Below, one piece after another: positions 51,340-58,858 of a stretch of 64,000 nucleotides of DNA. Source of the stretch: an uncultured Oscillospiraceae bacterium (GTDB lineage Bacteria; Bacillota; Clostridia; Oscillospirales; Oscillospiraceae); NCBI GenBank assembly GCA_910588495.1, contig CAJUPU010000003.1, positions 62,001 through 126,000 of the forward strand, written 5' to 3'. Position 1 is the stretch's first letter; every line of letters starts with the position of its first letter. Position numbers and translations under genes: made by a program. The notes beneath the pieces were generated by a model. The model saw only the letters and a list, made by a program, of their open reading frames with translations, had not been told where the DNA came from and ran no database searches.

Positions 51340-51410
51340 CACTACCTCCACGTGGTCCTATGCCGCGGCCGTGTTCCCTCCGCGGCCTCCAAACAGGCCT
51401 CCCGGCCCCG

Positions 51411-52088
51411 TCACAGCTCCGGCGGGCCCAGGAAGGCGCGCTCCATCTGGTCGTAGGCCCGCTCCAACTCCGGGTCCCGGCCGAACAGCGCGGCGGCGCC
51501 CACCACGAACACATCGGTCCCCGCCCGGCGCAGGGCCTGGAAGTTTCCATCGGCGCAGGAGCCGTCCATCTCGATCTCAAAGGACAGCCCCAGCCTTTCC
51601 CGCAGCTGGGCCAGCCCGGCGATCTTGGGCAGCATGTCCCACAAGAAGGGGGCGCCGGGGAAGCCGGGCTCCACCGTCATCACCGTGACCTTGTCCACCA
51701 GGGGGAGCAGCCTTTCAGCCTGGTCTGCCCCGGTCTCCGGGCTGAGGACCAGGCCGGCGCGGCACCCCCGCGCCCGGATGTCCTCCAAAACGGCGGGGGC
51801 GGCGGCCCCCGCCGCCTCCAGATGGACCGAGATCCCATCCGCCCCCGCGTCCGCCAGCTCTCCCACCCACCAGTCCAGGCCAAGGCCCATGACGTGACAG
51901 TCGATGGGCTTTTTCACTGACGGGCGGATGGCCCGGACAAAGGCGGGGCTGAGTCCCAGGTTGTCCACGAAGCGCAGGTCCATCAGATCCACGTGGAGAC
52001 AGTCCGCCCGCCGGTCCAGCACCTTCAGCTGCTCCCCCACCCGGAGCAGATCCATGCACAAAAGCGAGGGGGCGAATCTCGCCCTCAT
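51411..52088 (-). CDS. Ribulose-phosphate/allulose-phosphate 3-epimerase-like protein
   Basis: A 225-residue TIM barrel of the Rpe/AlsE family. Metal ligands are in place (His32, Asp34, His65, Asp175). The normally invariant MDGHFVPN loop reads MDLRFVDN, and the TVNPGF loop reads TVEPGF, so the substrate probably differs from ribulose 5-phosphate. It overlaps tctA by 4 bp. A 3-epimerase in a sugar-acid route fits the lactonase and aldolase encoded around it. Confidence 0.85.
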   Translation of the reverse strand: MRARFAPSLLCMDLLRVGEQLKVLDRRADCLHVDLMDLRFVDNLGLSPAFVRAIRPSVKKPIDCHVMGLGLDWWVGELADAGADGISVHLEAAGAAAPAVLEDIRARGCRAGLVLSPETGADQAERLLPLVDKVTVMTVEPGFPGAPFLWDMLPKIAGLAQLRERLGLSFEIEMDGSCADGNFQALRRAGTDVFVVGAAALFGRDPELERAYDQMERAFLGPPEL

Positions 52089-53599
52089 CCCTGGGCCTTC
52101 TTTCTCCGCAGACGGCTCATCAGCGCGTCGTTCTTCACCGCCAGCGCCACTACGGTGATCGCCACCGCCGCCGCCACCAGGAAGGTGCCGGGGGAGACCA
52201 TCTTCATGCACTCGCCGAAGGAGCCGTAGTACATGAGGGAGCGGCGCAGGTACAGCTCGATGTCGGAGCCCAGGATATACCCCAGCAGCAAGGGCGGCAG
52301 GGGATACTTGTTGTTCTCCAGGGCGTAGCCCAGGATGCCCAGGATGATGATCACATAGAAGTCGAACAGCCGGTTGTTCACGCTGATGCAGCCGATAGAG
52401 CAGCACATCACGATCAGCGGCAGCAGGTAGTACCGGGGGACCTGTACGATCCGGGCAAACAGGGGGATGCCAAAGCTCTGGATGACGAACATGGCCAGGT
52501 TGGCCAGGAAGGTGACCAGCACGATCACATACACCAGGCTGGGCTGCTGGGTGAACAGCATGGGCCCCACCGACACGCCCTGGAGGATCAGCGCCGCCAT
52601 GATGATGGCGGTGACCGAGTCGCCGGGGATGCCCAGGGAGAGCATGGGGATCAGCGCGCCGCCGGTGACGGCGTTGTTGGCCACCTCGGAGGCGTAGATG
52701 CCCTCGGCGCAGCCGGTGCCGAACTCGTCCTTCTTGGCTGAGGTCTTTTGGGCGGCGGTATAGGACAGCATGGCGCCGGTGGAGCTGCCCAGGCCGGGCA
52801 TGATGCCGATGAAAGTGCCGATGACGCTGGACTGGAGCATGAGAGGCCAGAATTTCTTGCCCCGGTTCTCTTTGCCGGGGATATAGAACCGCTTTTTCTC
52901 GAAGTGGGCGGTGGTCACGTCCTCTTTCAGTTTGCCCGCGGCGCTGAGTATTTCGGGCACGGCGTAGATGCCGATGATCAGGATGACCATGGACACTCCC
53001 CCCTCCAGCTGGTACATGCCCAGGGTGAAGCGCTTGGTCAGGCCGTCCAGGGAGGACAGGCCGATGCAGGAGATGAACAGCCCGATGAACATGCTGATAT
53101 AGCCCTTGAGCACGTTTTTGCCCACCAGAGCGCTGACCAGGCTGAGGGCAAAGATCATCAGGCCGAAGTAGTCCCAGGGACCGAACCGAATGGCGATCTT
53201 GGTCAAAGGCGAGGCCAGAAAGGCCAGCACGATGGCGCTGAAGGAGCCGCCGATGAAGGAGCCGAACGTGCCGATGGCCAGCGCCTCGGCGGCCAGTCCT
53301 TTTTTGCACATGGGGTAGCCGTCGAAGGTGGTGGCGATGGCGGCGGCGGTGCCGGGGATGCGCAGCAGGATCGCGGACACCAGGCCGCCGGAGATGCCGC
53401 CCATATACACCCCCAGCAGCAGGGCCATGGCGGGGACCATGCCCAGCTTATAGGAGAAGGGAAGCAGCAGGGCCACCGCGATCGGCGTGTTCAGGCCGGG
53501 GATGGCGCCGAAGATGATGCCCACGAAGGTGCCGATGAAAATCAGCACCAGCACCTCCGGCGTGAGCACCGAGCCCAATGCGTTCAGAAAATTATCCAT
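52085..53599 (-). CDS. tctA: Tripartite tricarboxylate transporter, large membrane subunit TctA
   Basis: The 504-residue protein has about 12 membrane helices and TctA hallmarks: IFGAIPGLNTPIAVALLLP, GGISGGLVSAILLRIPGTAAA (in part) and PGLGSSTGAMLSY. With TctB and TctC it imports organic anions using an ion gradient. GAGGAGG precedes the ATG. The three tct genes lie in order C, B, A within the catabolic operon, so the imported compound is probably an acid. Confidence 0.93.
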   Translation of the reverse strand: MDNFLNALGSVLTPEVLVLIFIGTFVGIIFGAIPGLNTPIAVALLLPFSYKLGMVPAMALLLGVYMGGISGGLVSAILLRIPGTAAAIATTFDGYPMCKKGLAAEALAIGTFGSFIGGSFSAIVLAFLASPLTKIAIRFGPWDYFGLMIFALSLVSALVGKNVLKGYISMFIGLFISCIGLSSLDGLTKRFTLGMYQLEGGVSMVILIIGIYAVPEILSAAGKLKEDVTTAHFEKKRFYIPGKENRGKKFWPLMLQSSVIGTFIGIMPGLGSSTGAMLSYTAAQKTSAKKDEFGTGCAEGIYASEVANNAVTGGALIPMLSLGIPGDSVTAIIMAALILQGVSVGPMLFTQQPSLVYVIVLVTFLANLAMFVIQSFGIPLFARIVQVPRYYLLPLIVMCCSIGCISVNNRLFDFYVIIILGILGYALENNKYPLPPLLLGYILGSDIELYLRRSLMYYGSFGECMKMVSPGTFLVAAAVAITVVALAVKNDALMSRLRRKKAQG

Positions 53600-53611
53600 T
53601 GTCTTCCCTCC

Positions 53612-54091
53612 TCAGATTCCAAATATCCCGACGGGCACCATGATGCGCAGGATCGATCCAAAAAAGTAGTATACGCCGTAGGCCGCCGCGCACAGGCATA
53701 CCGTCCGCAGGGCCAGGAACGCCGGCTTGCCCAGGGTGCCCCGGGCGAACCAGTACATCAGGTTCACGATCACGTTCAAAAAGATGACGGTGGCGATGAG
53801 ATAGCCCAGCGGCTTGATGGCCGCCGCGTACAGCACCAGGGCCAGCAGGAACACCCCCCGGTGCCCGTAGAACAGGTCCAGGAACACGAACTTTTTCCGA
53901 ACCTGTTCGTTGTCCCGCAGGATGACCACGATCCGGACGACACAGCAGATGACCAGCGCGGCCATCACCAGCCGGGGCCAGAAAGCCGCGCCCCCGGAGG
54001 TGTCGCTTTCCACCACCTTCCAGGTAAAGGACTCCCCGAACCCCAGGGCGCACAGCAGGATGAAAAATCCTAAAAATATGATCTCTCCCAT
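53612..54091 (-). CDS. tctB: Tripartite tricarboxylate transporter, small membrane subunit TctB
   Basis: The 159-residue protein has four membrane helices (about 4-20, 38-58, 77-115 as two, 130-155) and the TctB layout with a short charged loop. AGGAGG lies 5 bp before the ATG at 54091. TctB sequences are poorly conserved; the call rests on topology and its place between tctC and tctA. Confidence 0.88.
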   Translation of the reverse strand: MGEIIFLGFFILLCALGFGESFTWKVVESDTSGGAAFWPRLVMAALVICCVVRIVVILRDNEQVRKKFVFLDLFYGHRGVFLLALVLYAAAIKPLGYLIATVIFLNVIVNLMYWFARGTLGKPAFLALRTVCLCAAAYGVYYFFGSILRIMVPVGIFGI

Positions 54092-54173
54092 AGTTCCTCC
54101 TATGATGGTATTCCGGCCCGGCCCCCCCCCGGCGGGGGAGCCGGGCCACTTGCCAGGGGGAAGGGCCGCGGGG

Positions 54174-55226
54174 TCAGCCCAAGTAGGTCTTGGCGAAGTC
54201 GCCGAAGGAGGCGTACATGGCCTCAAGATAGCCCACATAGTCCTCGGTGTCCATGAAACTGGCGGTATAGCACTGTGCGTTGAGCTTCTCCACGGTGTCC
54301 GGATCGTTGGCGGCGGCCTCGAACTGGCCGGCGATGTAGTCGATGGCCTCGGCCGGGGTGCCCTTGGGGGCCCAGATGCCGAACACCTGGCTCATCACAG
54401 AAGTCTCATCCTCGGCGAAGCCCAGCTCCAGCATGGTGGGCACGTCGGGATAGGCGGGGTGGCGGCTGTCGGCAAAGACGGCCAGCAGGCGGAAGTCGCC
54501 GGACTCCACGTAAGACTGCATCCCGCCCAGGGAGTCGATCATCACGTCCACCCGGCCGGCCAGCAGCTCGGTGGCCTTGACGGAGGTGCCGCCGATGTCC
54601 ACGGTGTTGAATTTCATCTCATCGTGGGCCTCCATGGCATAGACAGAGAACTGGGGCAGGCCGCCGGTGGCGATGCCCATGTTCACCTTGCCGGGGGCGG
54701 CCTTGACCGCGTCCACCAGGTCCTGATAGGTCTCATAGGGGGAGTCGGCGCGCACCGCCACGGCCAGCACGGAGGTGACGTACAGGCAGACGGGCTCAAA
54801 AGCCTCGTAGGTCCAGTCCAGACCGCCCTTGGCGTAGTTCATGGCATAGCCGGCGGGGGCCACCAGGATGGTGTAGCCGTCCGCGTTGGCGTTCATGACC
54901 TCCTGGGCGCCCACGGCGCCGCCGGCGCCGCCGATGCAGTTGACGTTCATCAGCCGCCCGCCCATGTTCTTGCTGATGAAGTCGGCGTAGATGCGGCTGG
55001 GGATGTCGCTGGTGCCGCCGGCTTCATAGGGGTTGACCAGGGTGATGTCCCGCTCGGGGACGAAGGCGTCTGGCTCAGAGACCTCGGGGGCCTTGCTTTC
55101 GCTGGGGGCGGCGCTCTCGGCGGGGGCGCTGGGGGGCGCGGAGGCGGCCGGAGGGGCGCTGCTGGTGCAGGCGGCCAGGGCCAGCAGCATAGACAGGGCG
55201 AGTGCGAGACTGATCAGCTTTTTCAT
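54174..55226 (-). CDS. tctC: Tripartite tricarboxylate transporter, substrate-binding lipoprotein TctC
   Basis: The 350-residue lipoprotein has a signal peptide with lipobox LAAC (Cys20), a Ser/Ala/Pro/Glu linker (to about 55), and a TctC/Bug-type binding domain. Typical motifs are ITLVNPYEAGGTSDIPSR, NVNCIGGAGGAVGAQEV, GDFRLLAVFADSRHPAYPDVPT and GIWAPKGTPAEAI. Bug proteins bind carboxylates through a loop after the first strand (near YEAGGTSD). The ATG at 55226 is 9 bp from GGAG. Confidence 0.93.
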   Translation of the reverse strand: MKKLISLALALSMLLALAACTSSAPPAASAPPSAPAESAAPSESKAPEVSEPDAFVPERDITLVNPYEAGGTSDIPSRIYADFISKNMGGRLMNVNCIGGAGGAVGAQEVMNANADGYTILVAPAGYAMNYAKGGLDWTYEAFEPVCLYVTSVLAVAVRADSPYETYQDLVDAVKAAPGKVNMGIATGGLPQFSVYAMEAHDEMKFNTVDIGGTSVKATELLAGRVDVMIDSLGGMQSYVESGDFRLLAVFADSRHPAYPDVPTMLELGFAEDETSVMSQVFGIWAPKGTPAEAIDYIAGQFEAAANDPDTVEKLNAQCYTASFMDTEDYVGYLEAMYASFGDFAKTYLG

Positions 55227-55291
55227 GTCCATATTCTCCTCTTTTTATGAATTGTTCATGCGGGCGCGGGGCCCGCTGCAACACGGAAGGG

Positions 55292-56368
55292 TCACAGGAA
55301 AGACCTGTAGTAGAGGTTGGGCTCCTCCTCCATGGCGTTGGCAAAGCCCCGCTCGAACATGAAGTGGCGCTTGCCCACGTCGTCGGGGTAGGTGAACTTT
55401 CCGCCCACCTGCCAGATGAAGGGGGTGAAGTGGTAATCCAGCAGCTCCTTGCGCATGTCGTAGAGCACGTCGATCTCCCGGGTGTTGGCCAGGAAGCAGC
55501 TCCATGTCTCATAGTGGACGGGGATGATGGTCTTGACCCCCAGGTTCTCCGCCATGCGCAGCACGTCCACCGAGGTCATCTTGTCCGTCAGCCCCGGGGG
55601 ATTCTCCCCAAAAGAGGCAATGGCCACGTCGATCTGGTGCTGCTTGCCGTGGCGCAGATAGTAGTTGGAGAAGTGGGAGTCTCCGCTGTGGTAGAAGCTG
55701 CCCCCCGGGGTCTTGACCAGGTAGTTGACCGACCGCACGTCCATGTCGTCCGGGCAGTAGCCCGCCAGCGGGCCGGAGCGAGGGGCGGTGAGGAACACGG
55801 TCCGGTCAAAGGAATCCAGCACCACGATCTCGCAGTCTTTCACTTTCACCGTGTCCCCCGGCTTCACCGTGTGGACCACCTCCTGGGGCAGGCCCCACTC
55901 CAGCCACTGGTCGGTGACGAATTTGGGCCCGTAGAAGGGGACCTGGGGAAACTTGTTATGGATAGCGGCGGCCGTATAGGGATCGATGTGATCCCGGTGG
56001 TTGTGGGTCACCAGCACCGCGTCCACCTTCGTCACCTCGAAGGGGTCCATCACCACCGGGATCATCCGCGTGTTGGGGAAGCGCTGGCGGCCGCCCACCA
56101 TCCGGTTGAGCTGGAAGTCCGGGCCGGCCAGGTGGGGTGGATATTGGGACCAATCCTGGGTGTACTTGCCCCGGCCCACCCAGAAGTCCATGGCGATGTT
56201 GGTGTCGTTTTCGGTCTTGAGCCAGATGCCCGTACACCCCAGCCACCAGATGGAAAACGTACCCGGCGCCACCGCAGTCTGGTCGATCTCCTCGTTGAGC
56301 CAGGTGCCCCACTCGGGGAAGATCGCGCTGCGCCAGCTGTCTTTCGTGATCTCACTGATATATGACAA
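55292..56368 (-). CDS. UlaG-like metallo-beta-lactamase-fold lactonase
   Basis: A 358-residue protein closely patterned on L-ascorbate-6-phosphate lactonase UlaG (354 residues). It has the metal motif THNHRDHIDP (His122, His124, Asp126, His127), SGDSHFSNYYLRHG and IIPVHYETWSCF. It should open a sugar lactone. The ascorbate partners UlaD/E/F and the PTS are absent from the window, and uptake appears to be by TctABC, so the substrate may be a free acid or lactone. The start is a TTG, 10 bp behind AGGAGG. Confidence 0.88.
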   Translation of the reverse strand: MSYISEITKDSWRSAIFPEWGTWLNEEIDQTAVAPGTFSIWWLGCTGIWLKTENDTNIAMDFWVGRGKYTQDWSQYPPHLAGPDFQLNRMVGGRQRFPNTRMIPVVMDPFEVTKVDAVLVTHNHRDHIDPYTAAAIHNKFPQVPFYGPKFVTDQWLEWGLPQEVVHTVKPGDTVKVKDCEIVVLDSFDRTVFLTAPRSGPLAGYCPDDMDVRSVNYLVKTPGGSFYHSGDSHFSNYYLRHGKQHQIDVAIASFGENPPGLTDKMTSVDVLRMAENLGVKTIIPVHYETWSCFLANTREIDVLYDMRKELLDYHFTPFIWQVGGKFTYPDDVGKRHFMFERGFANAMEEEPNLYYRSFL

Positions 56369-56397
56369 AGTAACGATCCCTCCTTTTTATACTGATA

Positions 56398-57417
56398 TCA
56401 GCTGCGTTCCAGTTCGTATAGCACGACCTGGTCCATGTCCCGAGCCGCCGCGGCCAGATAGGAACGGCCGTGGAGAACAAAGCCCCTGACGTTGCTGGGA
56501 GCCACCCCCTCCTCCAGCAGGGTGGAGCGGTATCCGCTCCCGTCGTGCTCCACCAGGTACAGTCTGCCATCCCCCTTGCGGTAGCCCACGGCGAACATGT
56601 TCCGGCCCAACAGCTCCCCGGCCCAGATTGCGTGAGCGAAGTGCATGGGCAGGGTATAGACGATCTGCCACACACCGTCCACCCGCTTGTTCACCGCGGC
56701 GGTGTCGCCGTGGAACCCCTCGAAGGTCACCAGCTCGTCCTCGCCGTCCCCGTCCAGGTCGGCCACGGCGCAGTCGCTGATCTCCCGGTCCAGCAGCTTG
56801 TCCACCTGCCAGTCTCCGCCGTCCCGGGGGGGCGCGACCCGGAAAAGCCCCTGGCTCCCGCCGATCAGCGTCACCGGGCAGCCGTCCAGAGTCCCCTGCC
56901 AGAAGCCGTGGTTCTTGGCGATCCCCTCCTGGATGACCCGGAACTGGATCTCCTCCTCCCCCTGGGGCAGCGGCGCCACCTGGATCTTGCCGGGGTGGGA
57001 CCAGTCCTCAGGACCGGAACGATGGGTGCACAGGGTGGAGGCCACCACATAGGGCCCCTGGGCGGTGTGGACCACCCCGGACCGGTGGAGATAGGGCAGC
57101 ACCTTCAGCACCTGGGTCTGCCAGCCCTCCGCCCCGGGGCAGGCGCGGACCAACCGGGCCCGCTCCGACTGGAACCCCTTGTAGAAATCCTGTATGCCCA
57201 CCAGCGCCCCGGACTCGTCCAGCTGAGAGATGTTCATGCACCCCCCCGGCCCGGTCCAGACCACCTCTTCCTCCCGGGTGGCCAGGTCCACCAGCTTACA
57301 CCAGCCGCCGTGGGTCTCCGACGCGGCGGCCAGCTTCAGACCCTGGGGCGTGTGGAACAGCTCGATGCAGTAGACCCCTTCCAGATCGGTCAGAACGCTT
57401 CGCTTCCAAGCGATCAA
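56398..57417 (-). CDS. Cytosolic beta-propeller (VCBS/FG-GAP-like) protein, paralogue 2
   Basis: First gene of the catabolic operon. The 339-residue all-beta protein has no signal peptide and a calcium-loop motif VADLDGDGEDELVTFEGFHGD near residue 220 (quoted in part). It shares the full series of motifs with paralogue 1, including VLPYLHRSG, STLC, NHGFWQG, MHFAHAIWAG and SNVRGF. The start is a TTG, 9 bp behind AGGAG. Function unknown; presence of two copies in one operon suggests two related steps or substrates. Confidence 0.82.
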   Translation of the reverse strand: MIAWKRSVLTDLEGVYCIELFHTPQGLKLAAASETHGGWCKLVDLATREEEVVWTGPGGCMNISQLDESGALVGIQDFYKGFQSERARLVRACPGAEGWQTQVLKVLPYLHRSGVVHTAQGPYVVASTLCTHRSGPEDWSHPGKIQVAPLPQGEEEIQFRVIQEGIAKNHGFWQGTLDGCPVTLIGGSQGLFRVAPPRDGGDWQVDKLLDREISDCAVADLDGDGEDELVTFEGFHGDTAAVNKRVDGVWQIVYTLPMHFAHAIWAGELLGRNMFAVGYRKGDGRLYLVEHDGSGYRSTLLEEGVAPSNVRGFVLHGRSYLAAAARDMDQVVLYELERS

Positions 57418-57531
57418 ACCCTCTCACTCCTCTCTTCTTTTGGTGATTTTCACTGCCTTTCCCGCTTCCGGCCAGGCTTATATCATGATTTTAACAAAAA
57501 GTGCGGTGTTTTTGTCCTCTATTTTTTTCAT

Positions 57532-57537
57532 ATTATA
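57532..57537 (-). promoter_or_regulatory. Possible -10 box for the catabolic operon
   Basis: A perfect TATAAT on the minus strand lies in the AT-rich 57485-57550 stretch upstream of the operon. No fitting -35 box was found, which would suit an activator-dependent (AraC) promoter. Weak evidence. Confidence 0.3.
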
Positions 57538-57590
57538 TGTAAAATTTGCTCTCATGGGCTGTCCGCCCAGGCAAAAAAAACACGCCCCTT

Positions 57591-57619
57591 TTGACAACCC
57601 CGCCCCAGGCTTGCATACT
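57591..57619 (+). promoter_or_regulatory. Promoter of the riboflavin remnant operon
   Basis: -35 TTGACA (57591-57596), 17-bp spacer, -10 CATACT (57614-57619), placing transcription start just before the FMN riboswitch. Confidence 0.7.
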
Positions 57620-57638
57620 TCAAATCACAATCGAACAA

Positions 57639-57747
57639 GATCTTCAGGGCGGGGTGTGATCCCCCACCGGCGGTACAGCCCGCGGGCCGAAAGGCAGACT
57701 CGGTGAAACTCCGAGGCCGACAGTATAGTCTGGATAAAAGGAAGATC
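57639..57747 (+). ncRNA. FMN riboswitch (RFN element)
   Basis: The conserved RFN blocks are all present: closing stem GATCTTC / GAAGATC (57639-57645 with 57741-57747), AGGGCGGGGTG, CCCACCGGCGGT, AGCCCGCG, GGTGAAACTCCGAGGCCGAC and AGTATAGTCTGGAT. It normally turns off riboflavin genes when FMN is plentiful. Here it precedes a broken operon. Confidence 0.93.
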
Positions 57748-57775
57748 GTACGACGCTGGGACTCTCTTTCCCCGC

Positions 57776-58499
57776 GCCGGCGGCTTTGCTATGGTGGGCG
57801 CGGGGGTGGAGGTGGTGGAGCACGTGCTGGAGGAGGAGTGGTCCAGCTCAACCAGGTGTTTTTCCACTACATCCGCACCGGGCGGCCCTTCGTGGTGATG
57901 AAATACGCCATGACCATGGACGGCAAGATCGCCGCCCATACCGGGGCGTCCCGGTGGATCACCGGGGAGCAGGCCAGGGCCCACGTCCAGGCCCAGCGCC
58001 ACCGGCTGTCCGCCATCATGGCGGGGGTGGGGACGGTGCTGGCCGACGACCCATCGCCGACCTGCCGCCGCCCGGCGGCAAGGATCCCCTCCGGGTGGTG
58101 TGCGACACCCGCCTGCGCCCCCCTTGACGGCGCAGGCCGTGGCCACCTGCTGCACCGATGAAAAAAAGCGCCTGGCCTACGAGCGGGCCGGGTGCCGGGT
58201 GCTGCGGGTGGGAGAACGGGACGGCCATGTGGACCTGGACGAGCTGATGGCCCGGCTGGGCCGGGCAGAGATCGACAGCGTGCTGCCGGAGGGGGGCGGC
58301 ACCCTGAACTGGGCGGCCCTGGAGCAGGGCGTGGTCCAGAAGGTGCAGGCGTACATCGCCCCCAAGCTGCTGGGCGGGCAGGAGGCCAAGACCCCGGTGG
58401 AGGGGATGGGCGTCCCCCATCCGGAGGGTGCGTTCCCGGCTGGCCAACACCACGGCCGTCCGGCTGGGGGAGGACTTTTTGTTGGAGAGCGAGGCGATC
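57776..58499 (+). pseudogene. ribD: ribD remnant (deaminase half deleted, reductase half frameshifted)
   Basis: Pieces of RibD lie in several frames. GAGVEVVEHVLEEE is followed by a one-base loss near 57838-57841, then LNQVFFHYIRTGRPF, MKYAMTMDGKIAAHTGASRWI and GVGTVLADDP. A shift follows near 58068, then DPLRVVCDTRLRPP, CCTDEKKRLAYERAGCRVLRV and LPEGGGTLNWAALEQG..YIAPKLLGGQEAKTPV. Another shift near 58405 leads to RSRLANTTAVRLGEDFLLE. The whole N-terminal deaminase domain, with its zinc site, is missing. No functional enzyme can be made. Confidence 0.88.
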
Positions 58500-58642
58500 T
58501 ATCCTGTTTACCGGGATCGTTCGAGAACATCGAGCAGGCCATCGAGCGGGCGGGCACCAAGGCCGGGAACAAGGGCTTCGACTGCGCCGTGGGGGCCATC
58601 GAGATGGTGGAGCTGATCCGGGCGCTGGAGCGGGGGGAGTGA
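58500..58642 (+). pseudogene. ribE-ribH deletion scar
   Basis: The first codons of riboflavin synthase (LFTGIV, about 58504-58521) run directly into the C-terminal end of lumazine synthase (ENIEQAIERAGTKAGNKG...AIEMVELIRALERGE), which ends at the TGA 58640-58642. Everything between, normally most of ribE, ribBA and most of ribH, is gone. The join lies in TCGAGAAC, near a short sequence that both genes would share. Confidence 0.85.
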
Positions 58643-58667
58643 CCTCCGCCCGGCCGGAGGGGACAGA

Positions 58668-58699
58668 AAAAAGGATCTCCCGATCGGGAGATCCTTTTT
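58668..58699 (+). terminator. Terminator of the riboflavin remnant operon
   Basis: A perfect 14-bp stem (AAAAAGGATCTCCC / GGGAGATCCTTTTT) with a GATC loop, 26 bp after the ribH tail. The operon has kept its promoter, riboswitch and terminator. Confidence 0.9.
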
Positions 58700-58752
58700 C
58701 CGCCCTTTTCGGGCCGTCCATCCTGATCCCGCCCCAGCCGCCGGGACAGCCT

Positions 58753-58799
58753 GCGGCCGCGCGGGCCGAGGGGGCTCCCCCCTCTTTCCGCGCGGCCGC
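58753..58799. repeat. Perfect 12-bp inverted repeat with nested stem
   Basis: GCGGCCGCGCGG (58753-58764) and CCGCGCGGCCGC (58788-58799) enclose a further GAGGGGG / CCCCCTC stem. It lies between the riboflavin terminator and the end of the secreted protein gene and could end that minus-strand transcript, although no U-tract follows. A 7-bp stem (GCCGTCC / GGACGGC) lies closer to the stop codon, near 58835-58852. Confidence 0.6.
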
Positions 58800-58858
58800 G
58801 ATCGTCTTTAGGCGTTATCCATCGCCTGCAGCGGCCGTCCCGCCGGACGGCGCCCGGG

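Noticed and set aside
45159..57417. Sulfoquinovose (sulfo-transaldolase) pathway
   Set aside because: A transaldolase-like enzyme and dehydrogenases are present, but no sulfoquinovosidase or sulfosugar isomerase was recognised; the lactonase and TctABC point to a sugar acid instead.
45159..57417. Standard L-ascorbate (Ula) pathway
   Set aside because: Only a UlaG-like lactonase is present; UlaA/B/C PTS, UlaD decarboxylase, UlaE and UlaF are absent.
57700..58161. Intact short protein covering the ribD fragment
   Set aside because: Its first part reads through the riboswitch and shifted frames; only the middle resembles RibD, so it is a pseudogene.
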